Shown: piece by piece, positions 1 to 7,312 of the stretch
Layout: every line of letters begins with the position of its first letter
Numbering within the stretch: position 1 is the stretch's first letter
Origin: Bacteroidales bacterium UBA4331
Lineage (GTDB): Bacteria > Bacteroidota > Bacteroidia > Bacteroidales > Paludibacteraceae
Reading direction: 5' to 3'
DNA: 64,000 bases
Assembly (NCBI GenBank): GCA_002394395.1
Contig: DGTR01000006.1
Span: 1 to 64,000 of the forward strand
The notes under the pieces: generated by a model
Database searches by the model: none
What the model was told of the DNA's origin: nothing
The model's input: the letters and a program-made list of their open reading frames with translations, nothing else
Position numbers and translations under genes: made by a program

Positions 1-324
1 GGCGTGAAAGGACTCCTCCTGATGCCGGACGACTGGACCAAACCGAACGGAGTCAGTTTCACTCCGGATGTCACTGCTTCGTATTCTGTGAATACCTATA
101 CGGAAGCGCAATGGGGAGCGGTAGAGTCCTCAGGGGCGGTCTTCCTGCCCGCGGCGGGATACCGCGACGGGATTACGTATCACGACGGTGTAGGAAGGTA
201 TTGGACTTGTGATGAATCGAAACCATGGGCTATAGAATTCAGCGCGGATGGACAAGGAGCCGTAATCCGGCAGGAACAGCCTCATTATGGCTTCTCTGTA
301 CGCCTGATACGCTTAAGCGAGTAA
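1..324 (+). CDS. C-terminal part of a surface lipoprotein with C-type-lectin-like domain (5' truncated by window edge)
   Basis: The reading frame is open from the first base, so the gene begins outside the window; only about 107 C-terminal residues are seen. It carries the signature found at the C-terminus of four other proteins here (1215, 3495, 7310 and the pseudogene at 382): LLMPDDW, then SGAVFLPAAGYR, a G-x-YW motif and a terminal FSVRLIR. The spacing resembles the Fibrobacter-type paralogous domain / formylglycine-enzyme-like (C-type lectin fold) family; this is family resemblance by eye. The N-terminus is presumably a lipoprotein signal as in the paralogs, but that is inference. Ligand unknown. 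Confidence 0.75.
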   Translation, partial: GVKGLLLMPDDWTKPNGVSFTPDVTASYSVNTYTEAQWGAVESSGAVFLPAAGYRDGITYHDGVGRYWTCDESKPWAIEFSADGQGAVIRQEQPHYGFSVRLIRLSE

Positions 325-352
325 TCCTACAACGCCTCCGGTGCCGAGGTAA

Positions 353-384
353 AATAACAAATTACAAACCACAAATCACAAATG
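353..384 (+). repeat. Four 7-nt tandem units abutting a start codon
   Basis: Units AATAACA, AATTACA, AACCACA and AATCACA follow one another and run straight into AATG, whose ATG starts the pseudogene at 382. The same type of 7-nt array precedes the gene at 3495. It gives an A-rich leader likely to be unstructured; any role in translation is inference. Confidence 0.7.
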
Positions 385-734
385 AAGAAAATTAATTTTA
401 ATCGTGCCCTTGTGGCTAAGAAAAAGATCTTTTTATTCCTCCTTCCGGCGCTGATGCTGTTTGCAGCCGGTTGTAAGGACAAGAACCTCCCGGAAGAACT
501 TCCGCAGACGCTGTCCGTGAACCCGGAGCTGTATTCCTGCCTGCTGCGGATATACGAACAACGGCGATATTCTTGGATAGAAGTGGCATCTATAGAGGGT
601 ACTACTGGTCTGCTAATCAGAAATTTATGAACGCAGCAGGCATCGTCTTCTTCAGTAATGCATACATTATTCCGGTTGATAGACACAGTTTCACAGATGG
701 TTTATCCGTCCGTCTGGTAAAAGATGCCAATTAG
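382..734 (+). pseudogene. Deletion-fused, frameshifted remnant of a BACON/lectin-like lipoprotein
   Basis: The N-terminus encodes the family lipoprotein signal and the segment CKDKNLPEELPQTLSVNPEL seen in the genes at 1215 and 7310. At about 525-531 it jumps into what is normally the far C-terminus. In the +3 frame the text reads GAVFLPAA, then GYYWSAN, and ends GLSVRLVKDAN with a stop at 732-734. The 5' part is in frame 1, so its own reading frame shifts and stops at 630. All BACON repeats and the first half of the lectin-like domain are gone. The junction lies in GGAGCT, where the two source sequences resemble each other, consistent with a microhomology deletion. The product, if made, would be an 82-residue lipopeptide. 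Confidence 0.85.
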
Positions 735-776
735 TAATAAACATGCAATTCAAACGAATCATAAATATAAACAATT

Positions 777-1202
777 ATGAAAAAGAAAATCTATTTCTTG
801 TGCCTTTTAGCCGCAGTAGCTGTCATGCACACAAGCTGTTTCCTGCTGGCTCCATCTACCAGCAGCAATAGTACCCCCGCACCGAAAGTGGACTATGCGC
901 CCCAGCAAATCAAAAGCGGAGCCTATGTTGCTTTCACCCATCCCGACGGGGCTTCCATCAAGATTGTTTTCCAGACCCAGAGCACCGCGGATCTCGCTGC
1001 TTCGTCGGCTTCCAACGGACGTATCAACGCTGCCTATTACCGGTATGACGGATTCAACATGGCGTCACTGACGTATAATTACCAGCCCAACGGTAAACTC
1101 TCAGGCCAGTACAAAGCCGAACTGAATTTCACCAGAGAGAATGGAGGTACTATCAGATTCCTCGATTCCGACCAAACCGCATCATTTACTTATCGTCCCT
1201 AA
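777..1202 (+). CDS. Small putative lipoprotein, function unknown
   Basis: 141 residues. MKKKIYFLCLLAAVAVMHTSC is a lipoprotein signal peptide with the lipobox Cys at residue 21, followed by a Ser/Thr/Pro linker. The rest (about 40-141) alternates polar and hydrophobic residues and is rich in Tyr, Asn and Thr, suggesting a small beta-rich extracytoplasmic domain. I do not recognise the family. It lies between the pseudogene and the BACON lipoprotein at 1215 (12-nt gap) on the same strand, so it may be cotranscribed. No promoter box is evident directly upstream. Confidence 0.7.
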   Translation: MKKKIYFLCLLAAVAVMHTSCFLLAPSTSSNSTPAPKVDYAPQQIKSGAYVAFTHPDGASIKIVFQTQSTADLAASSASNGRINAAYYRYDGFNMASLTYNYQPNGKLSGQYKAELNFTRENGGTIRFLDSDQTASFTYRP

Positions 1203-1214
1203 ATTCGGACAAAT

Positions 1215-3425
1215 ATGAAAAAACTATTTCTTTTTGCGCTACCGGCGCTGATGCTGCTGGCAGCCGGTTGTAAGGACAAGAACCTCCCGGAAGAACTTCC
1301 GCAGACCCTGTCCGTCAACCCGGAGTTGATCACCTGCCCTGATGCGGGTGGTGACTACACGCTCACCTTGACCTCGCCCAACGGCGCATGGTCGGCTACC
1401 ACCAACGAGAGCTGGATCCGCGTGACCCCCACCTCCGGCGAGAAAGGCGCAGCCGAGGTACGTATCAAGATCTCGCCTAACAAAGAGTCCGCAGAGACCA
1501 AAGGAGAAGTCACCTTCACTTCCGGCAAGGAGACTGTCCAACTGCCGGTGACCCGTGCAGCGAAAGCCGCTCCCTACCTGCGTATCGTCTCTGACCTGGA
1601 ACTCAATACTCCGAAAGAAGGCGGTTCATATACCGTTCAGATAGAGAGCAATATCAAGTGGTCCGCCTCTTCCAATGCCGGCTGGGCGAAAGTGAACAAA
1701 GGTGTCTCGGTCAATAACGACAACATCACCGTCACTGTTAATCCGGCTACGACGCCAGAAGAGACAACCGCGACCATCACCATCGCCCCCTACGGTGAAG
1801 GCGAAGCCGCAGGAACCCAACAGGTGACCATCACCCGCGGCAGTACGGAAGCTACTTCTCTGTCTGTTGACCCGACGGAGATAACCGCTCCCGAGAACGG
1901 AGGTTCGTTCACCGTCAATGTCTCCTCTAATGCCAAATGGCGGGTATGGAAGACATGGGATATGGACTGGTTGAAGTTCTCCGACGCAGCAGAAGGTGAT
2001 GGTAGCGGTTCGTTCTCCTTCTCTATTGAAGAAGCGACCTCTATGGACGCCGTTTCCGGCATCCTGACCATCGAGGAGGACCGTTCGGATAACTACAAAC
2101 CCGTCGTAACCCAGGTAGCCGTTTCCCGCAAAGGCAAAGCGGCAGCTTCTTTGTCTGTCTCTCCGATTGCGATTAACGCACCTGCCGAAGGATATGAAGT
2201 ACCTGTAGAAATCAAGTCCAACTACCCGTGGACGGCTTCGCTGGTAGGAACGAAGATCTTCTCCGTCTCCACCACTTCCGGCGACGGCGATGCCACGATG
2301 ATAGTGACCGTCAAGCCCACTACGGACACGGAGGAAGCGACCGGTTTTATCATCATCCGCAGCTCTTTCGGCAACGAGCAAACGCGTATTAATATCCACC
2401 GGGATGCATATGTGCCGCCGGTTCCCGAGCCGTCCTTGCGGGTCTATCCTGTCTTGATTTCAGCCACCGCTGAGGGCGGAGAATTTACCCTTAATCTGAC
2501 CAGCAACTGCGCATGGACCGGCACCTCCTCCGACACTCGAGTAGCAAGTTTCTATCCTACCTCCGGTACCGGTTCGGCTACTATCTCCGTCATTGTTGCG
2601 CCTACGGCATCAACTACACCCTCCAACGCCACGTTCACCTTTACATCTGCCGATGGTTCTTTAACCGAAACAGTGGAAGTAAGACGGGGAGCGGAGGTCT
2701 CCTGTTATGTTCGGAAACCCTTCTCTGTCAGCCGCAAAAAAAGAGTGTACTTCTCTGAAGGCAATCTGCAATTCCACGTATCTGGGTATCATACCTTTTG
2801 GCGTTTTGCCAAATATCAGTATGAGTGCTTCGGACTGGTAGCTAACATACGGGATTTGTTCGTATGGGGTTCTGGTAAAGGACCTGAAGCAGAGACTACT
2901 ACTTATAATTTTATTGATTGGGGAAGTGATCAAATCCACGATCCATGGACGGAATACATTTGGGAGTATAACAGTTGGAGAACTCTGACAAGTGACGAAT
3001 GGGACTATATTCTCAATTCACGATCGAATGCGCAAAACCTTAGAGGAAGGGCTACTGTCAATAACAAACATGGTTTTGTCCTCTTGCCCGATAGTTGGGT
3101 GTTGCCTGCCGGTTTGCAATTCAATGCCAATGCGACAGGTTACAGCTCGAATATCTATTCGATAGAAGATTGGAAAAGGATGGAAGCGAACGGTGCAGTC
3201 TTCCTTCCCGCTTCCGGATATATGTATAACTCTTCTGTAGGAGAATTCGGTACGAACGGATACTACTGGACGTCGGACATGTATACCCAAAAATTAGGTA
3301 TTGCCGAATGGGAAGTGGATCCGATACATTTCCAATTCGACGTTTCCGGTTTTGACATAACTCATCAAACGCTACACGGAGTCAGAGATGCCTTCTCCGT
3401 CCGCCTCGTATGCGACGCTAATTAA
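1215..3425 (+). CDS. BACON-repeat surface lipoprotein with lectin-like C-terminal domain
   Basis: 736 residues. The signal peptide ends in LLAAGC (lipobox Cys19), so the protein should be lipid-anchored in the outer membrane, probably facing out. Five BACON-type beta-sandwich repeats follow at roughly 31-115, 120-210, 214-310, 313-400 and 408-495, recognisable by the GGxxT(V/L)xxxSN-x-xW pattern (for example GGSFTVNVSSNAKW). BACON domains in this phylum are often linked to carbohydrate or mucin binding. Residues about 500-736 form the lectin-like domain shared with its neighbours (GAVFLPASGY, GYYWTS, FSVRLV). The first three BACON repeats are nearly identical in DNA to those of the gene at 7310, while repeats 4-5 and the C-terminus diverge. 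Ligand unknown. Confidence 0.85.
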   Translation: MKKLFLFALPALMLLAAGCKDKNLPEELPQTLSVNPELITCPDAGGDYTLTLTSPNGAWSATTNESWIRVTPTSGEKGAAEVRIKISPNKESAETKGEVTFTSGKETVQLPVTRAAKAAPYLRIVSDLELNTPKEGGSYTVQIESNIKWSASSNAGWAKVNKGVSVNNDNITVTVNPATTPEETTATITIAPYGEGEAAGTQQVTITRGSTEATSLSVDPTEITAPENGGSFTVNVSSNAKWRVWKTWDMDWLKFSDAAEGDGSGSFSFSIEEATSMDAVSGILTIEEDRSDNYKPVVTQVAVSRKGKAAASLSVSPIAINAPAEGYEVPVEIKSNYPWTASLVGTKIFSVSTTSGDGDATMIVTVKPTTDTEEATGFIIIRSSFGNEQTRINIHRDAYVPPVPEPSLRVYPVLISATAEGGEFTLNLTSNCAWTGTSSDTRVASFYPTSGTGSATISVIVAPTASTTPSNATFTFTSADGSLTETVEVRRGAEVSCYVRKPFSVSRKKRVYFSEGNLQFHVSGYHTFWRFAKYQYECFGLVANIRDLFVWGSGKGPEAETTTYNFIDWGSDQIHDPWTEYIWEYNSWRTLTSDEWDYILNSRSNAQNLRGRATVNNKHGFVLLPDSWVLPAGLQFNANATGYSSNIYSIEDWKRMEANGAVFLPASGYMYNSSVGEFGTNGYYWTSDMYTQKLGIAEWEVDPIHFQFDVSGFDITHQTLHGVRDAFSVRLVCDAN

Positions 3426-3434
3426 TGCACCAAG

Positions 3435-3460
3435 CCCGGCGGGATTGGTTTCCCGCCGGG
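3435..3460 (+). terminator. Perfect 10-bp hairpin after the BACON lipoprotein
   Basis: CCCGGCGGGA, a six-base loop TTGGTT, then TCCCGCCGGG. It follows the stop of the gene at 1215 by 9 nt. No strong T-run follows. The loop and inner stem recur at 5582-5601. Confidence 0.7.
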
Positions 3461-3465
3461 TTACA

Positions 3466-3497
3466 AATAACAAACTACAAACTACAAACTACAAATG
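3466..3497 (+). repeat. 7-nt tandem units abutting a start codon
   Basis: AATAACA is followed by three exact copies of AACTACA and then AATG, whose ATG starts the gene at 3495. The arrangement matches 353-384. Confidence 0.75.
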
Positions 3498-5177
3498 AAA
3501 AAGATCTTTTTATTTCTCCTGCCGGCGGTGATGCTGCTGGCAGCGGGATGCAAGGACAAGAACGAGCCTGAGCAAGGACAGGGCCAGGAACAGGGACAAG
3601 GTCAAGGTGAGGAACAAGGCGGGACACAGACGGACACCCTGCGGGTTTATACCGCCTTTGATGCCGCTTCCGGCATTATGACCTATTACTGCGACGGCAA
3701 AATCAACTCCCGAAATGGGGACTACAAAGAAATCTATAATCCGTCTATGGACTTGAATGAACTCCGTCCGGATGTGTCCAAGTATTACGAAAAAGTGAAA
3801 AAAGCGGTCATTGACCCCTCTATGAAGGATTATCCTTACGCCTCCATGACCAACCTCTTCGGCTCATGCTATTGCGACGAAGATCAGACATGGCATGGAC
3901 TGGAAAACATGACGGAGATCGTAGGTTTGGAGAACCTGCCTACCGCCAATGTGACGGATATGTCATTTATGTTCAGTAAATGCGCTTCGCTGCACACTGT
4001 GGATCTGGGTTCTTTCAATACCGCCAATGTGACGGATATGCAGGGGATGTTCGCAGACTGCGGTTCGTTGGATTCGGTGAATCTGAGTTCTTTCAATACT
4101 TCCAATGTGAAGGATATGGAGGGAATGTTCGAGTTCTGCTCGTCGTTGAAGTCCCTGGATCTGCATGCTTTCAATATCGCCAAACTGGAGGATACGAAGC
4201 GTATGTTCGCATACTGCTCTTCGCTGGAAACCATTTACTGCAACGACGACTGGAGCCAAAGTGCTGTACTGACTGAATCCGGCTATATGTTTAAAGGCTG
4301 TGAGGCATTGGAGGGCGGCAAGGGAACGAAATACGATTTCCTTGTGACAGACTCAACCTATGCCCGTCCGGACGGAGGTCCAGCCCATCCGGGCTATTTC
4401 ACGCCGGTTAAGGAGTTGAATCCCATTGCCTTCTCCGTAGCCAAAGCCAACCAGGTGTTCTTCTCCAAAGCCAACCTGCAATACCATCCCACCAATGAGG
4501 TCTGGCGATTCGCTGACGCGGGATACGATATCGTCGGAAACGACAACTCCAAGATCGCGCGTTACTGTGAGAACTGGATCGATCTCTTCGGCTGGGGCTC
4601 CGCCGACGAACCGTACAATGCCTCCACCTACACCTCGGCATATCCGTCTGATTTCACCGACTGGGGTACAAAGAATATCTCCAACGGTGGCGGCAGGGCT
4701 TGGCGCACGCTGACCGCCGCGGAGTGGGAGTACCTGTTTGAGAAACGAGCTAATGCCACTTCTCTCTTCGGCTTCGGCTGCGTCAACGGTACGAACGGGT
4801 TGATCCTCCTGTCGGACGGATGGACACTACCTGCCGGTAGTACGTTCGTTCCCGCCGCGGAGAACGGCTTCGAGAACAAGGGCACGTATTACCAGTGCAC
4901 CGGCGACGCCTATGCGTCCAATAGCTACACCGAGAACCAGTGGGCTCCTATGGAGGCTGCGGGTGCGGTCTTCCTGCCTGCTGCCGGATCGCGATTCAGC
5001 AAGAACGTGTCCGAGGTGAACCAGAAAGGATACTATTGGTCGGCTACGCACGCAGAAGAGGACGGAAAAGCACACTACATCTATTTCCGTTCCAATGGCT
5101 ATTCCGTCAGTGGCGCTACGTCGGTAAGCTGCGGCTATTCCGTCCGTCTCGTCCGCGACCTGGATGGCTTAAAGTAG
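3495..5177 (+). CDS. BspA-like (DUF285) repeat lipoprotein with lectin-like C-terminal domain
   Basis: 560 residues. The signal peptide MKKIFLFLLPAVMLLAAGC (Cys19) is nearly the same as in the BACON lipoproteins. A Gln/Gly/Glu-rich linker covers about 23-45. Residues about 130-270 contain DUF285 / BspA-type repeats of about 25 residues: NVTDMSFMFSKCASL, NVTDMQGMFADCGSL, NVKDMEGMFEFCSSL. Such repeats occur in surface proteins of Bacteroidetes and Firmicutes and in some bind host proteins. The C-terminal domain (about 300-555: WRTLTAAEWEYLF, AGAVFLPAAGSR, GYYWSAT, GYSVRLVRD) is shared with the neighbouring lipoproteins. The same leader and C-terminus framing a different middle suggests domain shuffling within this cluster. 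Confidence 0.85.
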   Translation: MKKIFLFLLPAVMLLAAGCKDKNEPEQGQGQEQGQGQGEEQGGTQTDTLRVYTAFDAASGIMTYYCDGKINSRNGDYKEIYNPSMDLNELRPDVSKYYEKVKKAVIDPSMKDYPYASMTNLFGSCYCDEDQTWHGLENMTEIVGLENLPTANVTDMSFMFSKCASLHTVDLGSFNTANVTDMQGMFADCGSLDSVNLSSFNTSNVKDMEGMFEFCSSLKSLDLHAFNIAKLEDTKRMFAYCSSLETIYCNDDWSQSAVLTESGYMFKGCEALEGGKGTKYDFLVTDSTYARPDGGPAHPGYFTPVKELNPIAFSVAKANQVFFSKANLQYHPTNEVWRFADAGYDIVGNDNSKIARYCENWIDLFGWGSADEPYNASTYTSAYPSDFTDWGTKNISNGGGRAWRTLTAAEWEYLFEKRANATSLFGFGCVNGTNGLILLSDGWTLPAGSTFVPAAENGFENKGTYYQCTGDAYASNSYTENQWAPMEAAGAVFLPAAGSRFSKNVSEVNQKGYYWSATHAEEDGKAHYIYFRSNGYSVSGATSVSCGYSVRLVRDLDGLK

Positions 5178-5200
5178 AGATAATTGTTAAGTTAAAAGAC

Positions 5201-5569
5201 ATGATAAAACTGATAAACATATTGATTATGGCACTGACGATTGCTACCGGTGGCGCGGGAGAAGACAACTCTGCCACCTACCGGATTGATTATGCCGGGA
5301 TGAAAGTGTGGTACTGCGCAATGACGAAAAGCGGCAAACAGATTGCTCCGCCGGAGCAGGCGAGAGCCGGTGAAGAGGTGGTGATCTACTATCCCATGAT
5401 TGCTACCGACACCGATTACACCTTCCTGGTGGACGGCTGCTATTTCCGTCCGGATTACCGGAGAGACAAAGGATTTATCTTGCGCTTCGTCATGCCGGAC
5501 CACGACATCACCATCGAGTGCAAGGAGCGTAACTCCATGCACCCGGAGGAGGTGCCGGAGGAGCGTTAA
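5201..5569 (+). CDS. Small putative exported protein, function unknown
   Basis: 122 residues from the ATG at 5201, 24 nt after the stop of the lipoprotein at 3495. An in-frame ATG at 4940 would overlap that gene by over 200 nt and is rejected. The N-terminus MIKLINILIMALTIATGGAG looks like a short signal sequence. The rest contains ARAGEEVVIYY and ends with FVMPDHDITIECKER, which resembles the MPxxDVTI ending of bacterial repeat / InlB-B-like beta domains; that is a weak similarity. It ends before a hairpin and may be the last gene of the lipoprotein transcript. Confidence 0.65.
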   Translation: MIKLINILIMALTIATGGAGEDNSATYRIDYAGMKVWYCAMTKSGKQIAPPEQARAGEEVVIYYPMIATDTDYTFLVDGCYFRPDYRRDKGFILRFVMPDHDITIECKERNSMHPEEVPEER

Positions 5570-5795
5570 ACGGTTAAGCCTTGCGGGATTGGTTTCCCGC
5601 AGGGTTACAAAAAGCCCTAAACAGGGCTCCCGCAAATTTTTAATTTGTGGGAAGAGCGGAGGCACATGTTGCCCGTCGATTTAGCGGAGCGGTATCGACT
5701 ATTGCACACATGTTGCCGAACGCGATGGTCTTTGACATATTGGATTACCGTTTAAACGCAAATTTGCTTAATTTGCTAAATTTGTGAACTATTTA
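5570..5795 (+). other. Hairpin-rich intergenic region between lipoprotein cluster and ATPase
   Basis: No gene seen. It holds three small hairpins: TGCGGGA/TCCCGCA at 5582-5601, AGCCCT/AGGGCT at about 5613-5628, and CCCGCAAAT/ATTTGTGGG just after. Then come two copies of CACATGTTGCC (5663-5673 and 5707-5717) flanking an inverted pair GTCGAT/ATCGAC (5675-5680 and 5694-5699). An AT-rich stretch with repeated AATTTGCT follows and leads into the promoter at 5796. Confidence 0.5.
5582..5601 (+). terminator. Hairpin sharing loop with 3435-3460
   Basis: TGCGGGA, loop TTGGTT, TCCCGCA (7 bp). The inner stem GGGA, the loop and TCCC are the same as in the hairpin after the gene at 1215, so the element is repeated. 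Confidence 0.55.
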
Positions 5796-5827
5796 TTTGC
5801 ATATATCGGAAAAAAGTAGTACCTTTG
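5796..5827 (+). promoter_or_regulatory. Bacteroidetes-type promoter for the DUF4143 ATPase
   Basis: TTTG at 5796-5799, 20 bases, TACCTTTG at 5820-5827. The leader then has CATTGAGTAA twice (5854-5863, 5876-5885). Confidence 0.8.
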
Positions 5828-5895
5828 CATCGGAATTGAAGAATAACTTATTCCATTGAGTAAAAATACTAATTGCATTGAGTAATTTCCGAATT

Positions 5896-7083
5896 ATGCT
5901 GCAACGCTCTTATTTTGAGACAGTTATATCGAGGTTAAATGAACCAAGAAAGTTCATCCAAATCATAGAAGGACCTCGTCAGGTAGGCAAATCAACCCTT
6001 ATCAAACAAGTATTGAAGCAGACTTCGTTGCCATGGGTGCATTTTTCTGCGGACAACGTGCCCGCTACCCGTACAGCATGGATAAGTGACTGTTGGGCTA
6101 CGGCACGCAACAAACTCCAGATGGAGCACCTGCCGGAGGTGATACTCGTCATTGATGAGGTGCAGAAACTTGTCAATTGGGGCGAAGTGGTCAAAAAAGA
6201 ATGGGACGATGATACGTTCAACGACATGCCTGTCAAAGTAGTCCTGCTCGGCTCGTCGCGCGTACGGTTGGAGAAAGGTCTGAGTGAAAGCCTAAAAGGG
6301 CGGTTCGAAGCCATCAAGATGCCCAACTGGTCTCTGAATGAGATGCAAGAAGCCTTTGGCATGACTATCGATGAATACATCTATTTCGGAGGATATCCCG
6401 GTGCTGCCGCTTTGCGTAACGATTTGGACAGATGGCGTGAATATATCAGCAGTTCCATCGTAGATGCTACGATTAACAATGATATCTTAGTGGATACAGT
6501 CATCACCAAACCCGCTTTGCTGCGTCAGACATTTGAGCTGAGCAGCGCCTATTCGGGGCAGCTGGTTGCACTCACTAAAATGATCGGTCAATTGCAAGAT
6601 GCAGGCAACACCACTACGCTGACCCACTATTTGGACTTATTGGACAAAAGCGGCATGGTGTGCGGACTGAACAAATATGCAGTCGATAAAGCGCGCCGCC
6701 GCAAATCTATACCCAAATACCAGGTGTACAATAATGCGCTGATGAGCCTCTATTGCGAGCACGATTTTGCAGCAGCGAGAACGAACCATAAGTTATGGGG
6801 ACGTCTTTATGAATCCGCCGTCGGGGCGCACATAATGAATTGTGCCTATACCGGCCGATTCAAGGTCTATTACTGGCGTGAAGGAGGTGATGAAGTGGAT
6901 TTTGTCCTCGTGAAGGATACCAAAGTGGTGGCTATCGAAGTGAAAAGCAATCACGAAAAAGACACTTCCGGGCTCCATGTCTTCCAGAAGCTTTTCCATC
7001 CTCATCGCTCTGTTTTGGTCGGCGAAGGAGGAATAGCAATAGAAACCTTCCTTGCCTCGGACTTAAAAGAGTTATTTACTTAA
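5896..7083 (+). CDS. AAA ATPase with DUF4143-type C-terminal region
   Basis: 395 residues from the ATG at 5896; a TTG at 5878 in the same frame is a possible alternative. Walker A is GPRQVGKST (about 26-34) and Walker B is VILVIDEVQKL (near 85-95). The middle carries the LLGSSR sensor-like motif and IYFGGYPGA, typical of this ATPase class. The C-terminus has a PD-(D/E)XK-like signature: GDEVDFVLV, then AIEVKSN. These ATPases are common in Bacteroidetes; their biological role is unknown to me. It has its own promoter (5796) and terminator (7105), so it is monocistronic. It is one of three members of this class within 18 kb; the other two are more distant in sequence. Confidence 0.9.
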   Translation: MLQRSYFETVISRLNEPRKFIQIIEGPRQVGKSTLIKQVLKQTSLPWVHFSADNVPATRTAWISDCWATARNKLQMEHLPEVILVIDEVQKLVNWGEVVKKEWDDDTFNDMPVKVVLLGSSRVRLEKGLSESLKGRFEAIKMPNWSLNEMQEAFGMTIDEYIYFGGYPGAAALRNDLDRWREYISSSIVDATINNDILVDTVITKPALLRQTFELSSAYSGQLVALTKMIGQLQDAGNTTTLTHYLDLLDKSGMVCGLNKYAVDKARRRKSIPKYQVYNNALMSLYCEHDFAAARTNHKLWGRLYESAVGAHIMNCAYTGRFKVYYWREGGDEVDFVLVKDTKVVAIEVKSNHEKDTSGLHVFQKLFHPHRSVLVGEGGIAIETFLASDLKELFT

Positions 7084-7104
7084 CAACCCTACAATACACA
7101 TCTC

Positions 7105-7145
7105 AAAGCGGTAATCCAAAGCGGTTTACCGCTTTCCTTTTTATT
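7105..7145 (+). terminator. Intrinsic terminator after ATPase
   Basis: AAAGCGGTAA pairs with TTACCGCTTT (7105-7114 with 7126-7135). An alternative shorter pairing AAAGCGG/CCGCTTT also exists. A T-rich tract follows. Confidence 0.75.
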
Positions 7146-7287
7146 CTGGGGTCCCCGGAGTAAACCAACGTAGTGGTTGCTACGGGGAGAGCGTAGAGCA
7201 AGGCGAGTTTCCATTGAGCGGCATTGCCGCGAGTCGTAACGAGCCTTAGCTTAAGCGAGGACTACCGCTTTTTTGTAAACTAGACAA
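7146..7287 (+). other. GC-rich intergenic stretch without a recognised gene
   Basis: It contains the palindrome GGGGTCCCC and a CGTAG/CTACG stem near 7170, and ends in CCGCTTTTTTG. No promoter box of the local type and no ORF are evident, although the lipoprotein at 7310 starts just after it. It could be an untranslated RNA or decayed sequence; I cannot tell which. Confidence 0.35.
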
Positions 7288-7312
7288 ACATATCAAACAT
7301 ATCAAACAAATG
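7288..7312 (+). repeat. 9-nt tandem units before a start codon
   Basis: ACATATCAA occurs twice in tandem and is followed by ACAA and the ATG at 7310. Confidence 0.65.

Noticed and set aside
4940..5200. Longer start for the small protein at 5201
   Set aside because: It would overlap the lipoprotein gene by over 200 nt in another frame, and the residues there do not look like a natural N-terminus.
5718..5760. rRNA operon leader suggested by TCTTTGACATATTGG
   Set aside because: The phrase resembles sequences ahead of 16S genes in this phylum, but no rRNA follows and the next feature is a protein-gene promoter.
7146..7287. Riboswitch or small RNA ahead of the lipoprotein at 7310
   Set aside because: Some hairpins are possible, but no known riboswitch core and no promoter could be recognised.
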